Shown in pieces: positions 33,329 through 41,966 of a DNA stretch of 64,000 nucleotides. Location: positions 62,001 through 126,000 of the forward strand of contig JAVBOH010000009.1 of assembly GCA_031550725.1 (NCBI GenBank), in the 5' to 3' direction. Position numbers and translations under genes: made by a program. The notes beneath the pieces were generated by a model, which saw nothing but the letters and a program-made list of their open reading frames with translations, did not search any database and was not told where the DNA came from. The DNA comes from UBA946 sp031550725 (GTDB lineage: Bacteria; Bacillota; Clostridia; Oscillospirales; Ruminococcaceae). Within the stretch, counting starts at the first letter, position 1. Each line of letters begins with the position of its first letter.

Positions 33329-33934
33329 ATGGCAAAGTATGAGTTAAACTATGAGGCTTTGGACGAAGAAACTAAGAAAAAGAATAATAGCAACAAAAAC
33401 GGCGAGGAAGCTCTCGAATGGATTGAAACTGTAATTTATGCTTTTTTTATTGTTATCGTTATTTTTACTTTCCTTTTGAGAATTGCAAATGTTGATGGCG
33501 AGTCAATGCTACCTACACTTAATGATGGTGACAGGCTGATTGTTTCACATATTATGTATTCACCTGATAATGGCGATATCGTTATTGTTAACAGTGATGG
33601 TCTTAACAAGGCTATTGTTAAGAGAGTTATTGCTGTCGAAGGTCAGACTGTTGATATTGATTTCAATGCAGGTACTGTAAAGGTTGACGGAAATGTACTT
33701 GAAGAAAGCTATATTAATGAAATTACTAAGCTTGATGAGGGTGGTCATCAGTATCCTGTAACTGTTCCAGCTAATTGTGTTTTTGTTATGGGTGATAACC
33801 GTAACAATTCTACTGACAGCCGTGATGAAAGAGTTGGATTTGTTCCTGTTGATGATATTTTGGGTAAGGTTGTTTTGAGAATTTTCCCATTTGATTCAAT
33901 TGGTGTTCCTGCACAAGCTTATATAGAAAATTAA
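33329..33934 (+). CDS. lepB: Signal peptidase I
   Basis: 201 residues; start set by AAGGAAG. One N-terminal membrane helix (WIETVIYAFFIVIVIFTFLL) after a charged 35-residue cytoplasmic tail. Catalytic serine in DGESMLPTL, catalytic lysine in KRVIAVEGQTV, and the family box GDNRNNSTDSRDER. It removes signal peptides from Sec-exported proteins at the outer face of the membrane. First gene of a run with rbgA, rnhB and yraN, the common Clostridial order. Confidence 0.96.
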   Translation: MAKYELNYEALDEETKKKNNSNKNGEEALEWIETVIYAFFIVIVIFTFLLRIANVDGESMLPTLNDGDRLIVSHIMYSPDNGDIVIVNSDGLNKAIVKRVIAVEGQTVDIDFNAGTVKVDGNVLEESYINEITKLDEGGHQYPVTVPANCVFVMGDNRNNSTDSRDERVGFVPVDDILGKVVLRIFPFDSIGVPAQAYIEN

Positions 33935-33970
33935 TTTTTACGCATAACACTAAATAAAGGATGTTAATTA

Positions 33971-34840
33971 ATGACTGAAACACCGTCAATTCAATGGTTT
34001 CCTGGTCATATGACCAAAACTAAGCGAATGATTAAGGCTAATCTGGCACTAGTTGATGCTGTTGTTGAGATTATCGATGCACGTATTCCTATGTCAAGTA
34101 AAAACCCTGATTTACAATCGCTTATTGAGGGAAAACCTAGAGTTGTCATATTAAATAAATGTGATACTGCCGATGAAAATGCGATAGGGCAGTGGATAAA
34201 CTGGTATAAAAATCAAGGAGTTGTCGCTATTCCAACAGACTGTCGCAGCGGTAAGGGACTTAATAAGTTCATACCGTCTGTTAAGCTTGTTTTAAAGGAT
34301 TTGATTGATAATTATGCAGCTAAGGGAATGAAAGGCAGAGTTCTTCATATCATGGTTGTTGGTATTCCGAATGTTGGTAAGTCATCACTTATTAACAGAC
34401 TTGCAAAACAGAAAAAAGCTAAAGTTGAGGATAGACCTGGTGTTACTAGAAATAAACAGTGGGTTAAACTTGATGATGATATAGAATTACTGGATATGCC
34501 GGGTGTTCTTTGGCCTAAGTTTGAGGACAAAATGGTTGCTGAAAGACTTGCTTTTACTGGTGCTGTCAAGGATGATGTTGTTGATACTGAAGCTTTGGCA
34601 AGCCGCTTACTTATGGTTTTGAATGAGAATTATTCAAAGAATATCACGGAACGCTATAAGATTGAAATTTCTGATGGTGAGGATGGCTTTGATATTCTTC
34701 AAAAGGTTGGGAAAAGCAGGGGAATGCTTGTTTCTGGTGGTGAGATTGATACTGAACGTGCTGCTATTACTGTTCTTGATGAATTTCGTGCTGGAAAACT
34801 TGGACGTATTACCCTTGAATTACCGTATGGAGATAAATAA
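33971..34840 (+). CDS. rbgA: Ribosome biogenesis GTPase RbgA (YlqF)
   Basis: 289 residues. Circularly permuted GTPase: G4 (NKCD) comes before G1 (GIPNVGKSS) and G3 (DMPG), with the N-terminal IQWFPGHMTKTKR typical of the family. It acts in late assembly of the 50S subunit. Only 2 bases separate its stop from rnhB. Confidence 0.96.
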   Translation: MTETPSIQWFPGHMTKTKRMIKANLALVDAVVEIIDARIPMSSKNPDLQSLIEGKPRVVILNKCDTADENAIGQWINWYKNQGVVAIPTDCRSGKGLNKFIPSVKLVLKDLIDNYAAKGMKGRVLHIMVVGIPNVGKSSLINRLAKQKKAKVEDRPGVTRNKQWVKLDDDIELLDMPGVLWPKFEDKMVAERLAFTGAVKDDVVDTEALASRLLMVLNENYSKNITERYKIEISDGEDGFDILQKVGKSRGMLVSGGEIDTERAAITVLDEFRAGKLGRITLELPYGDK

Positions 34841-34842
34841 TT

Positions 34843-35442
34843 ATGACTTTGTTTGAATTTGATTCTGATATAAGAAAAAATTATTCTGTTATATGTGGTG
34901 TAGATGAGGCTGGACGTGGTCCACTTGCAGGCGATGTTTATGCAGCTGCTGTTATTTTGGATGAGGGTATTGTGATTGATGGTATTAATGACAGTAAAAA
35001 GCTTTCCGAAAAAAAACGTGAGCTGCTTTTTGACGAAATAATTGCTAAGGCGTCTGCATATTGCATTGCTGTTGCTACAATTGAAGAAATTGAAGAATTA
35101 AATATACTTGGTGCTACGATGCTTGCTATGAAAAGAGCTGTTGATGGTCTTAACTGCAAAGTTTCGCTTGCACTTGTTGATGGCAACAGAGAGCCCAAAC
35201 TTGATTGTGAGGTTCGTACTGTTGTAAAGGGAGATGGCTTGTCAGCATCAATTGCTGCTGCATCAATACTTGCAAAAGTAAGCCGTGACAGATATATGCA
35301 TGGGATTGCACAAAAATATCCTCAGTATAAATTTGAACAGCATAAGGGTTATGGCACTAAACTTCACTATGAAATGATTAATGAGCATGGTATTTCCGAT
35401 GTTCACAGACCATCATTTTTGAAGAAACTTACTAAGGTTTAA
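34843..35442 (+). CDS. rnhB: Ribonuclease HII
   Basis: 199 residues. Active-site carboxylates are in VDEAGRGPLAG, NDSKKLSEKKRE and the LVDGNREP segment; the HKGYGTKLH motif lies near the C-terminus. It removes RNA from RNA-DNA hybrids and single ribonucleotides. Lies directly after rbgA, as in many Firmicutes. Confidence 0.97.
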   Translation: MTLFEFDSDIRKNYSVICGVDEAGRGPLAGDVYAAAVILDEGIVIDGINDSKKLSEKKRELLFDEIIAKASAYCIAVATIEEIEELNILGATMLAMKRAVDGLNCKVSLALVDGNREPKLDCEVRTVVKGDGLSASIAAASILAKVSRDRYMHGIAQKYPQYKFEQHKGYGTKLHYEMINEHGISDVHRPSFLKKLTKV

Positions 35443-35450
35443 ATTAATTT

Positions 35451-35828
35451 ATGGATAAAAAAGAGCTTGGGAATTATGGCGAAAAGGTTGTTACTTTTTA
35501 TCTTGAGAAAAAAGGATATACAATATTATCACGCAACTTTTGCATAAAAGGCGGGGAGATTGATATTATTGCTACACATGGTGAATATATCACTTTTGTT
35601 GAGGTAAAAACTCGTACTCCTGATTTTATGACTAGTGGTTTTGATGCTGTTACTAAAACAAAACGTAAGCTTATTATAAAGACAGCGGAGATGTATACGT
35701 TGAAAAATCCACACGATTTGCAGCCAAGATTTGATGTTGCCCAGGTTATAATCAATAATAAAAAAGTTGTTGGTTTTAATTATATTGAAAATGCATTTGA
35801 CGCAAGCGACATTCAGACGATGCTTTAA
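35451..35828 (+). CDS. YraN-family (UPF0102) protein
   Basis: 125 residues with a restriction-endonuclease-like fold: G-NYGEKVVTFYLEKKGY, then GEIDIIATHGEYITFVEVKTR, where Asp, Glu and the EVK triad fit a nuclease-like active site. Function not established; nearly always next to rnhB, as here (8 bases). Confidence 0.93.
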   Translation: MDKKELGNYGEKVVTFYLEKKGYTILSRNFCIKGGEIDIIATHGEYITFVEVKTRTPDFMTSGFDAVTKTKRKLIIKTAEMYTLKNPHDLQPRFDVAQVIINNKKVVGFNYIENAFDASDIQTML

Positions 35829-35859
35829 ATGCTTTATTTTATTTAAGAGGGATGTTTTT

Positions 35860-37353
35860 ATGTTTTATAAGAGTACAAGAGATAGTAATGTAAATATGAC
35901 TTCAGCGGAAGCTATTGTGCAGGGTATTTCAGTTGACGGCGGTTTATTCGTTCCAAACGAAATCCCACAGTTAAGTATGGACGAAATCGTTAAGCTTGGT
36001 GATTTAAGTTATTCCGAGCGTGCTGCTTTCATTTTTTCGAAGTTTTTAACTGACTTTACTGATACTGAAATCAGATATTGTACCGATAATGCTTACAACG
36101 ATAAAAGTTTTGAAACAGAGAATATTGCAGAGCTTTCACACTTATTTGACGGCACTTATATTCTTGAACTTTGGCATGGTCCAACCTGTGCATTTAAGGA
36201 TATGGCACTTCAGATTTTACCTTACCTCCTAACTACATCTGCTAAGAAAGTAAATATCGACAAGAAGATTATTATTCTTGTTGCTACTTCTGGTGATACT
36301 GGTAAGGCTGCTCTTGAGGGCTTTGCTGATGTCCCTGGCACTCAGATTATGGTATTCTATCCGGAAGATGGCGTTAGTCCTATGCAAAAACGTCAGATGA
36401 CTACTCAGGATGGCGATAATGTTATGGTTTGTGCTATCAAGGGTAATTTTGACGACTGTCAGAATGGCGTTAAAGATATTTTCACTGACGAGGAAATCAA
36501 GAACAAGCTTGAAAGCAATAAGTTAATGTTCTCCAGTGCTAACTCAATTAACTGGGGACGTCTTGCTCCTCAGATTATTTACTATGTTTCTGCTTATGCA
36601 ACACTTGTAAAAGATGAAGAAATTTGCGCTGGTGACAAGATTAATATTGTTGTTCCTACTGGTAACTTCGGTAATATTCTTGCTGCTTACTATGCTAAGA
36701 AAATGGGATTGCCTGTTAATAAGCTTATTTGTGCTTCAAACACTAATAAAGTTTTGACTGACTTTATTAATACAGGTATTTATGATAGAAACAGAAGCTT
36801 TGTTACTACAATTTCTCCATCAATGGATATCTTAATTTCAAGTAACCTTGAAAGACTTCTTTACATTATGACTGGGTATAATGATACTCTTATTAAAGAA
36901 TGGTTTGGCAAGCTTTCTGCTGAGGGTAAGTATGAGGTTTCTGCTGATATCAAGGCTATGCTTGACGATGAATTCGTTGGCGGTTTCTGTGATGATACTC
37001 AGACAAAAGATACTATTAAGAAAATTTATGATAAGTATTCCTACACTCTTGACACTCACTCTGCTGTTGCTGTTAAGGTTTATGAGGATTACAAAGCTGC
37101 AACTGGTGATATGACCAAGACTGTTATTGCATCAACTGCAAGTCCTTATAAGTTCAGTGCTAGTGTACTTGAAGCTATTGATAAATCTTCTTCTGACCTT
37201 GATGAATTCGCTATGGTTGATAAGCTTTATGAGCTTTCAGGTTATGAAATACCTGAATCTCTTGCTGAACTAAAGACTAAGGAAATTCGTTTCAAAGATA
37301 TTGTTGACAAGACTGAACAGAAGGATTACGTTCTTAATCAGCTTTCTATGTAA
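35860..37353 (+). CDS. thrC: Threonine synthase
   Basis: 497 residues from the ATG at 35860, with AGAGGGATG upstream; an in-frame earlier ATG within yraN is rejected. A PLP enzyme converting O-phosphohomoserine to threonine. The cofactor lysine is in ELWHGPTCAFKDMALQ, and the phosphate loop is PTGNFGNILA. The long form with the N-terminal VNMTSAEAIVQGISVDGGLFVP is the fungal/Clostridial class. It is followed by a terminator. Confidence 0.96.
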   Translation: MFYKSTRDSNVNMTSAEAIVQGISVDGGLFVPNEIPQLSMDEIVKLGDLSYSERAAFIFSKFLTDFTDTEIRYCTDNAYNDKSFETENIAELSHLFDGTYILELWHGPTCAFKDMALQILPYLLTTSAKKVNIDKKIIILVATSGDTGKAALEGFADVPGTQIMVFYPEDGVSPMQKRQMTTQDGDNVMVCAIKGNFDDCQNGVKDIFTDEEIKNKLESNKLMFSSANSINWGRLAPQIIYYVSAYATLVKDEEICAGDKINIVVPTGNFGNILAAYYAKKMGLPVNKLICASNTNKVLTDFINTGIYDRNRSFVTTISPSMDILISSNLERLLYIMTGYNDTLIKEWFGKLSAEGKYEVSADIKAMLDDEFVGGFCDDTQTKDTIKKIYDKYSYTLDTHSAVAVKVYEDYKAATGDMTKTVIASTASPYKFSASVLEAIDKSSSDLDEFAMVDKLYELSGYEIPESLAELKTKEIRFKDIVDKTEQKDYVLNQLSM

Positions 37354-37361
37354 CAAATTTA

Positions 37362-37388
37362 GCGTCTGTCAATTCGCTTGACAGGCGC
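37362..37388 (+). terminator. Probable terminator of thrC
   Basis: Ten-pair stem GCGTCTGTCA / TGACAGGCGC (one G-U) with a 7-base loop. Only a modest T-rich stretch follows. Confidence 0.65.
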
Positions 37389-37413
37389 ATATTTTACTTT
37401 TTATGGTGATGAT

Positions 37414-38100
37414 ATGGCTTTATATACTATTGCAGATTTGCATTTATCTCTTACTGCTAACAAGCCTATGAATATTTTCGGGGGCTGGGATGATTATGTT
37501 GAACGCTTAGAAATGAATTGGAACAGTACTGTTGCTGACAACGATACTGTTGTTGTACCCGGTGATATTTCATGGGCAATGAATTTTGATGAAGCGTTAG
37601 CTGATTTTGATTTTATTAATAAGCTTAAGGGTAAGAAAATTTTGATTAAAGGCAATCACGATTACTGGTGGACCAGTTTTTCAAAGATGAATAATTTTCT
37701 TACTGAGAATGGCTTTACAACTATTAAAATTCTTCATAACAATCATTATGCTTACAATAAATATGGTATATGCGGCTCAAGAGGATGGATTAATGAAACT
37801 TCAAATCCTGCTGATGCAAAGATACTTGCTCGTGAGGCAATGAGGCTTGAGGCGTCAATCAAATCCGCTGTTAATGCAGGTCTTATCCCTATTGTTTTTC
37901 TGCATTATCCACCTATTTATGGCAATGAATATAATTATGATATTCTTGATGTTTTGTATAAATATAAGATTGAAAAGTGTTATTATGGGCATATTCATGG
38001 TTATGGGCATAAAAATGCTTTATGTGGTATTAGAGATGATATTGATTTTCAATTGATTTCAAGTGATTTTGTGCAATTTAAGCCTAAATTTGTGCTTTAA
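37414..38100 (+). CDS. Metallophosphoesterase
   Basis: 228 residues from the ATG at 37414; a TTG at 37378 would overlap the terminator and is rejected. Calcineurin-like motifs in order: ADLHLS, VPGDISW, GNHDYWW, FLHYPP and GHIHGYG, so both metal sites are complete. The substrate is unknown; relatives act on nucleotides or phosphoproteins. Cytoplasmic, monocistronic. Confidence 0.9.
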   Translation: MALYTIADLHLSLTANKPMNIFGGWDDYVERLEMNWNSTVADNDTVVVPGDISWAMNFDEALADFDFINKLKGKKILIKGNHDYWWTSFSKMNNFLTENGFTTIKILHNNHYAYNKYGICGSRGWINETSNPADAKILAREAMRLEASIKSAVNAGLIPIVFLHYPPIYGNEYNYDILDVLYKYKIEKCYYGHIHGYGHKNALCGIRDDIDFQLISSDFVQFKPKFVL

Positions 38101-38117
38101 ATTGTGCGAAATGTGGA

Positions 38118-38162
38118 AATATTGCCAAATATCTAGCAATATTAATGTAAATATGATATAAT
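38118..38162 (+). promoter_or_regulatory. tig promoter region with AATATTGC inverted repeat
   Basis: AATATTGC (38118-38125) and GCAATATT (38136-38143) form a perfect inverted repeat with a 10-base spacer. TATAAT is at 38157-38162; the -35 would fall in TAGCAA inside the right arm. A related arrangement lies before the pot operon. Confidence 0.5.
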
Positions 38163-38303
38163 GTTATACGTGTTGTTATAATGCTGAATATTGTTAATAA
38201 TCATTTAAGAAGTTTGATTATTTATATTACAGCTTGAATAGCTCTTAGTTTTATACGCTGTAATGTATAAGATAATTTTTAAATATAAAATGGAGGACTT
38301 ATA

Positions 38304-39587
38304 ATGGGTTTGGTATCAAGTAATAAAATTGAAACAAATAAGTACGAATTAGAGATTTCTGTGGACGCTGCTGATTTCGAGGCTGCTATACAGAAGATTT
38401 ACCTTAAACAGCGCAATAAGATTAATGTAAATGGTTTCAGAAAAGGTAAAGCTCCTAGAAATATGATTGAAAAGCTTTATGGCGCTAATGTTTTCTATGA
38501 GGATGCTGTTAATGAACTTGTTAATGACAAGGTATTTGATATTATTATGGCAGAGAACTATGAGCTAGTTGATCAGCCTGATATAGCTGTTACTTCAATT
38601 TCCAAGGAAGATGGTGTTAACTTCAAGATTACTGTTTTGGTTAAGCCAGAAGTTGAAATTTCTAACTACATGGGTATAGAAGTTACTAAGACTGTCAATG
38701 CTGTAGCTGATGAAGATGTTGACAAGCAGATTGATGCTATGAGAGAGCGCAACAGCAGAATTATCACTGTTGACGACAGAGCTGCTCAGAATGGCGATAC
38801 TGCTGTTATCGATTTCGAAGGTTTCAAGGATGGAGTTGCTTTTGAAGGTGGTTCTGAAAAGAATTTTGATCTAGTTCTTGGTTCAGGTTCATTTATTCCT
38901 GGCTTTGAGGATCAGATTGTTGGTAAGAATACTGGTGATGAATTCACTATTAATGTTACTTTCCCTGAAAATTATCAGATGCCTGAACTTGCTGGTGCTC
39001 CTGCTGAGTTTAAGATTAAGCTTAACGAAATCAAGTCTAAGGAATTGCCTGAACTTGATGATGAATTCGTTAAGGATGCATCTGAATTTGATACTGTTGA
39101 TGAATTGAAGGCTGACCTTAAGGCTAAGCTTGTTGAACGTGCTGAGGCATCTGCTAAGTCTGAGGCTGAAAATGCTGTATTCGAAAAACTTGCTGAACTT
39201 ATGACTGCTGAAATTCCAGAAGTTATGTATGAAAACAAGGTTGCTGAAATGGTTCGTGATTTTGAAATGCGTATTGGACAGCAGGGTCTTAACCTTGAAA
39301 TGTACTTGATGTACACTAACATGACTGAAGAAGCTTTCAGAGATGGTTTCAAACCACAGGCTGAAATGCAGGTTAAAATCAGACTTGCACTTGAAAAGAT
39401 TGCTGTTCTTGAAAACATTACTGTTGCTGATGAGGCTGTTGACGAGGAAGTTAACAAAATTGCTGCTGCTTATCAGATTACTGCTGAAAAGGTTAGATCT
39501 ATTGTTTCTGACAAGTCAATTAAGTCTGACTTGATTGTTGATGCTGCATCTAAGCTTGTTCTTGAAAACGCTAAGATTAACGGTTAA
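38304..39587 (+). CDS. tig: Trigger factor
   Basis: 427 residues, full length. Ribosome-binding N-domain with the signature GFRKGKAPRNMIEKLYG, a central FKBP-type prolyl isomerase domain (NGDTAVIDFEGFKDG...GSGSFIPGFEDQIVG) and a long helical C-terminal chaperone domain. Folds nascent chains at the ribosome exit. First gene of the proteostasis cluster tig-clpP-clpX-lon. Confidence 0.98.
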   Translation: MGLVSSNKIETNKYELEISVDAADFEAAIQKIYLKQRNKINVNGFRKGKAPRNMIEKLYGANVFYEDAVNELVNDKVFDIIMAENYELVDQPDIAVTSISKEDGVNFKITVLVKPEVEISNYMGIEVTKTVNAVADEDVDKQIDAMRERNSRIITVDDRAAQNGDTAVIDFEGFKDGVAFEGGSEKNFDLVLGSGSFIPGFEDQIVGKNTGDEFTINVTFPENYQMPELAGAPAEFKIKLNEIKSKELPELDDEFVKDASEFDTVDELKADLKAKLVERAEASAKSEAENAVFEKLAELMTAEIPEVMYENKVAEMVRDFEMRIGQQGLNLEMYLMYTNMTEEAFRDGFKPQAEMQVKIRLALEKIAVLENITVADEAVDEEVNKIAAAYQITAEKVRSIVSDKSIKSDLIVDAASKLVLENAKING

Positions 39588-39612
39588 TTTTAGAAAATTA
39601 ATATGTTTATTT

Positions 39613-39643
39613 ACAAACCATCTTTTCTTTGAAGATGGTTTGT
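39613..39643 (+). terminator. Hairpin after tig
   Basis: Perfect 12-bp stem ACAAACCATCTT / AAGATGGTTTGT with a 7-base loop; only a short T-poor tail follows, so it may terminate weakly. Confidence 0.5.
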
Positions 39644-39691
39644 ATAGTATTAAATTGTTATGACATTTTCCGAGTTTTTATTTCACTTTTG

Positions 39692-39753
39692 AAAGGAGAT
39701 GCAGTTAGTAATATTTCATATCTAGATATTATTTTTTAGCTGCAAATAATAGT
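39692..39753 (+). promoter_or_regulatory. clpP ribosome site separated from the start codon by a hairpin
   Basis: The only Shine-Dalgarno (AAAGGAGAT, 39692-39700) is 53 bases before the clpP ATG. It abuts a 14-pair hairpin: GCAGTTA (39701-39707) with TAGCTGC (39737-39743) and GTAATAT (39708-39714) with ATATTAT (39726-39732), a four-T bulge and an 11-base loop. Ten bases (AAATAATAGT) remain between hairpin and ATG. Folding would bring the ribosome site to normal spacing. Confidence 0.6.
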
Positions 39754-40341
39754 ATGAGTTTAGTACCTTATGTTATTGAGCAAACAGGCAGGGGAGAAAG
39801 ATCCTATGATATCTATTCTCGTCTTTTGAATGACAGAATTATTATGCTTTCCGAAGAAGTTAATGACACGACTGCAAGCCTTGTTGTTGCACAGCTCCTT
39901 CATCTTGAAGGTCAGGATCCTGAAAAGGATATCCACTTCTATATCAACAGCCCTGGTGGTTCTGTTACTGCTGGCATGGCTATTTATGATACAATGCAGT
40001 ATATTAAATGTGATGTATCAACTATTTGTATGGGTCTTGCTGCATCTATGGGCGCATTCTTACTATCATCAGGCACAAAGGGTAAGCGTCTTGCTTTGCC
40101 TAATGCCGAAATTATGATTCATCAGCCGCTTATTTCCGGTGGTTTATCTGGTCAGTGCACTGATATTAAAATTCGTTCTGATCATATGCTAAGAACTAGA
40201 GAAAATCTTAATAGAATGCTTGCTGAAAATACAGGCAAGACTATTGAGCAAATTGCTCTTGATACTGAACGTGACAACTTTATGTCCGCTGCTGAGGCTA
40301 TGGAATATGGCCTTATTGACAAGGTTATCACTAAGAGATAA
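39754..40341 (+). CDS. clpP: ATP-dependent Clp protease proteolytic subunit
   Basis: 195 residues. The start is fixed by homology (MSLVPYVIEQTGRGERSYDIYSRLL, first 20 residues as in B. subtilis ClpP). Catalytic Ser98 in GLAASMGAF, His123 in MIHQP and an Asp near 170-174. Forms the 14-mer chamber fed by ClpX, whose gene follows 48 bases later. Confidence 0.98.
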   Translation: MSLVPYVIEQTGRGERSYDIYSRLLNDRIIMLSEEVNDTTASLVVAQLLHLEGQDPEKDIHFYINSPGGSVTAGMAIYDTMQYIKCDVSTICMGLAASMGAFLLSSGTKGKRLALPNAEIMIHQPLISGGLSGQCTDIKIRSDHMLRTRENLNRMLAENTGKTIEQIALDTERDNFMSAAEAMEYGLIDKVITKR

Positions 40342-40389
40342 CGCCCATACACCATATTTCCGATTTATTCTATGAATGGAAGTGATTAA

Positions 40390-41661
40390 ATGTCAAAAAA
40401 GTGTAGTTTTTGCGGTAAAACCGAAGCTAAGGTTAGAAATATGTTTTCTGCCGGCACATCTAATATTTGCGATGATTGCGTTATTTATTGCTACGAGCTT
40501 ATTGAAGATAATGAATTAGGTGAAATTTCTGGTGCATCACGCAGAACAAAGGTTAATACCCGCAACTTCAGCGAACCTGCTAAGCTAGTTAAACCTTCTG
40601 ATATTAAAAAGGTTTTGGATGAATATATTATCGATCAGGACTCTGCAAAGACTTATCTTGCCGTTTCCGTTTATAATCATTATAAAAGAATTTTCACCAC
40701 CACTTCTAGCAATGATGATGTTGAACTTCAAAAGAGTAATGTCATTCTGCTTGGACCTACTGGTGTTGGTAAGACTTTTCTTGCACAGACACTTGCAAAA
40801 ATTCTTGATGTACCATTTGCAATTGCTGATGCTACAACCTTAACAGAGGCTGGTTATGTTGGTGACGACGTTGAAAATGTTCTACTTCGTTTACTGCAGG
40901 CGGCTGAATTTGATGTTGAAGCTGCTGAACGTGGAATTATTTATATTGATGAAATTGATAAAATTGCCAGAAAATCTGAGAATACCTCCATTACTCGTGA
41001 TGTAAGCGGCGAGGGGGTTCAGCAAGCACTCTTGAAAATTATTGAAGGTACTGTATCTAATGTTCCTCCTCAGGGCGGCAGAAAGCATCCTAATCAGGAA
41101 TTTATTCATGTTGATACAAAAAATATTCTTTTCATTTGTGGTGGTGCTTTTGATGGTCTTGATAAGATTATTCAAAAACGTGTTGACTCATCTTCTATTG
41201 GTTTTGGCGCTGATATTAAGTCTAAAAACGAAAAAAACAAGGGTATTTATAAGGATGTGACTCCACAGGATTTGGTGAAATACGGTCTTGTTCCTGAGCT
41301 TATCGGACGTTTACCTGTTATCACTGTTCTTGATGAACTTGATGAAGATGCGTTAGTCCGCATACTTAAAGAGCCTAAAAATGCAATTGTTAAGCAATAT
41401 AAGAAGTTGTTCAACTTCGATGGCGTTGAACTTGAATTTGAAGATAGTGCATTAAAGGCTATTGCTGCACTTGCTATTAAGCAAAACACAGGTGCGAGAG
41501 GTTTACGTTCCATTATTGAAAAGCTGCTAATGCCTGTTATGTTTGACATTCCGTCACAAAAAGACGTTTGCACTGTTACTATTACCGAGAAATGCATTAC
41601 TGAAAATGAATCTCCTATAATTTTAACTGGTAAAAAAGGTAATGGAAAAAAAGCTGTTTGA
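40390..41661 (+). CDS. clpX: ATP-dependent Clp protease ATP-binding subunit ClpX
   Basis: 423 residues. Zinc-binding domain with C-SFC...C-DDC at the N-terminus, Walker A GPTGVGKT, Walker B IIYIDEIDKI, sensor and pore loops, and the C-terminal AAA subdomain. Unfolds substrates for ClpP. A terminator follows. Confidence 0.98.
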   Translation: MSKKCSFCGKTEAKVRNMFSAGTSNICDDCVIYCYELIEDNELGEISGASRRTKVNTRNFSEPAKLVKPSDIKKVLDEYIIDQDSAKTYLAVSVYNHYKRIFTTTSSNDDVELQKSNVILLGPTGVGKTFLAQTLAKILDVPFAIADATTLTEAGYVGDDVENVLLRLLQAAEFDVEAAERGIIYIDEIDKIARKSENTSITRDVSGEGVQQALLKIIEGTVSNVPPQGGRKHPNQEFIHVDTKNILFICGGAFDGLDKIIQKRVDSSSIGFGADIKSKNEKNKGIYKDVTPQDLVKYGLVPELIGRLPVITVLDELDEDALVRILKEPKNAIVKQYKKLFNFDGVELEFEDSALKAIAALAIKQNTGARGLRSIIEKLLMPVMFDIPSQKDVCTVTITEKCITENESPIILTGKKGNGKKAV

Positions 41662-41679
41662 TAAAAACTTATTAGTATT

Positions 41680-41712
41680 AAAGTCACCTGATATATTTTA
41701 GGTGACTTTTTT
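41680..41712 (+). terminator. Terminator of clpPX
   Basis: Perfect 10-bp stem AAAGTCACCT / AGGTGACTTT with a 10-base loop, continuing into TTTTTT. Confidence 0.9.
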
Positions 41713-41966
41713 GCTCATTTTTTACATTTTGCAGGATTAAATTTCAAAAGTTTCAAAAAAAATCGTTTTTAGGTGATAAAACGTAATAAATATATATTAA
41801 ATTGTAACTTGCAAAATGGCGCAAAATAAGATATAATGTAATAGTATTATTATTTTTGGTAAGTGTATGCTTTTTAATCATAATCTTTCATATTTTAGAA
41901 GTATTATTCAAAAAGTAACATTATTAAAGATAAAAAAATTGCATTTATGCAAAAGGGAGGTTTAAA
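41713..41966. other. Intergenic region clpX-lon
   Basis: No gene seen in this AT-rich stretch. It contains the lon promoter; no CIRCE or CtsR-type operator was found. Near the -35 there is a direct repeat GCAAAAT (41811-41817, 41821-41827). Confidence 0.6.
41809..41837 (+). promoter_or_regulatory. Promoter of lon
   Basis: TTGCAA (41809-41814), a 17-base spacer and TATAAT (41832-41837), about 130 bases before the lon start codon. Confidence 0.72.
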
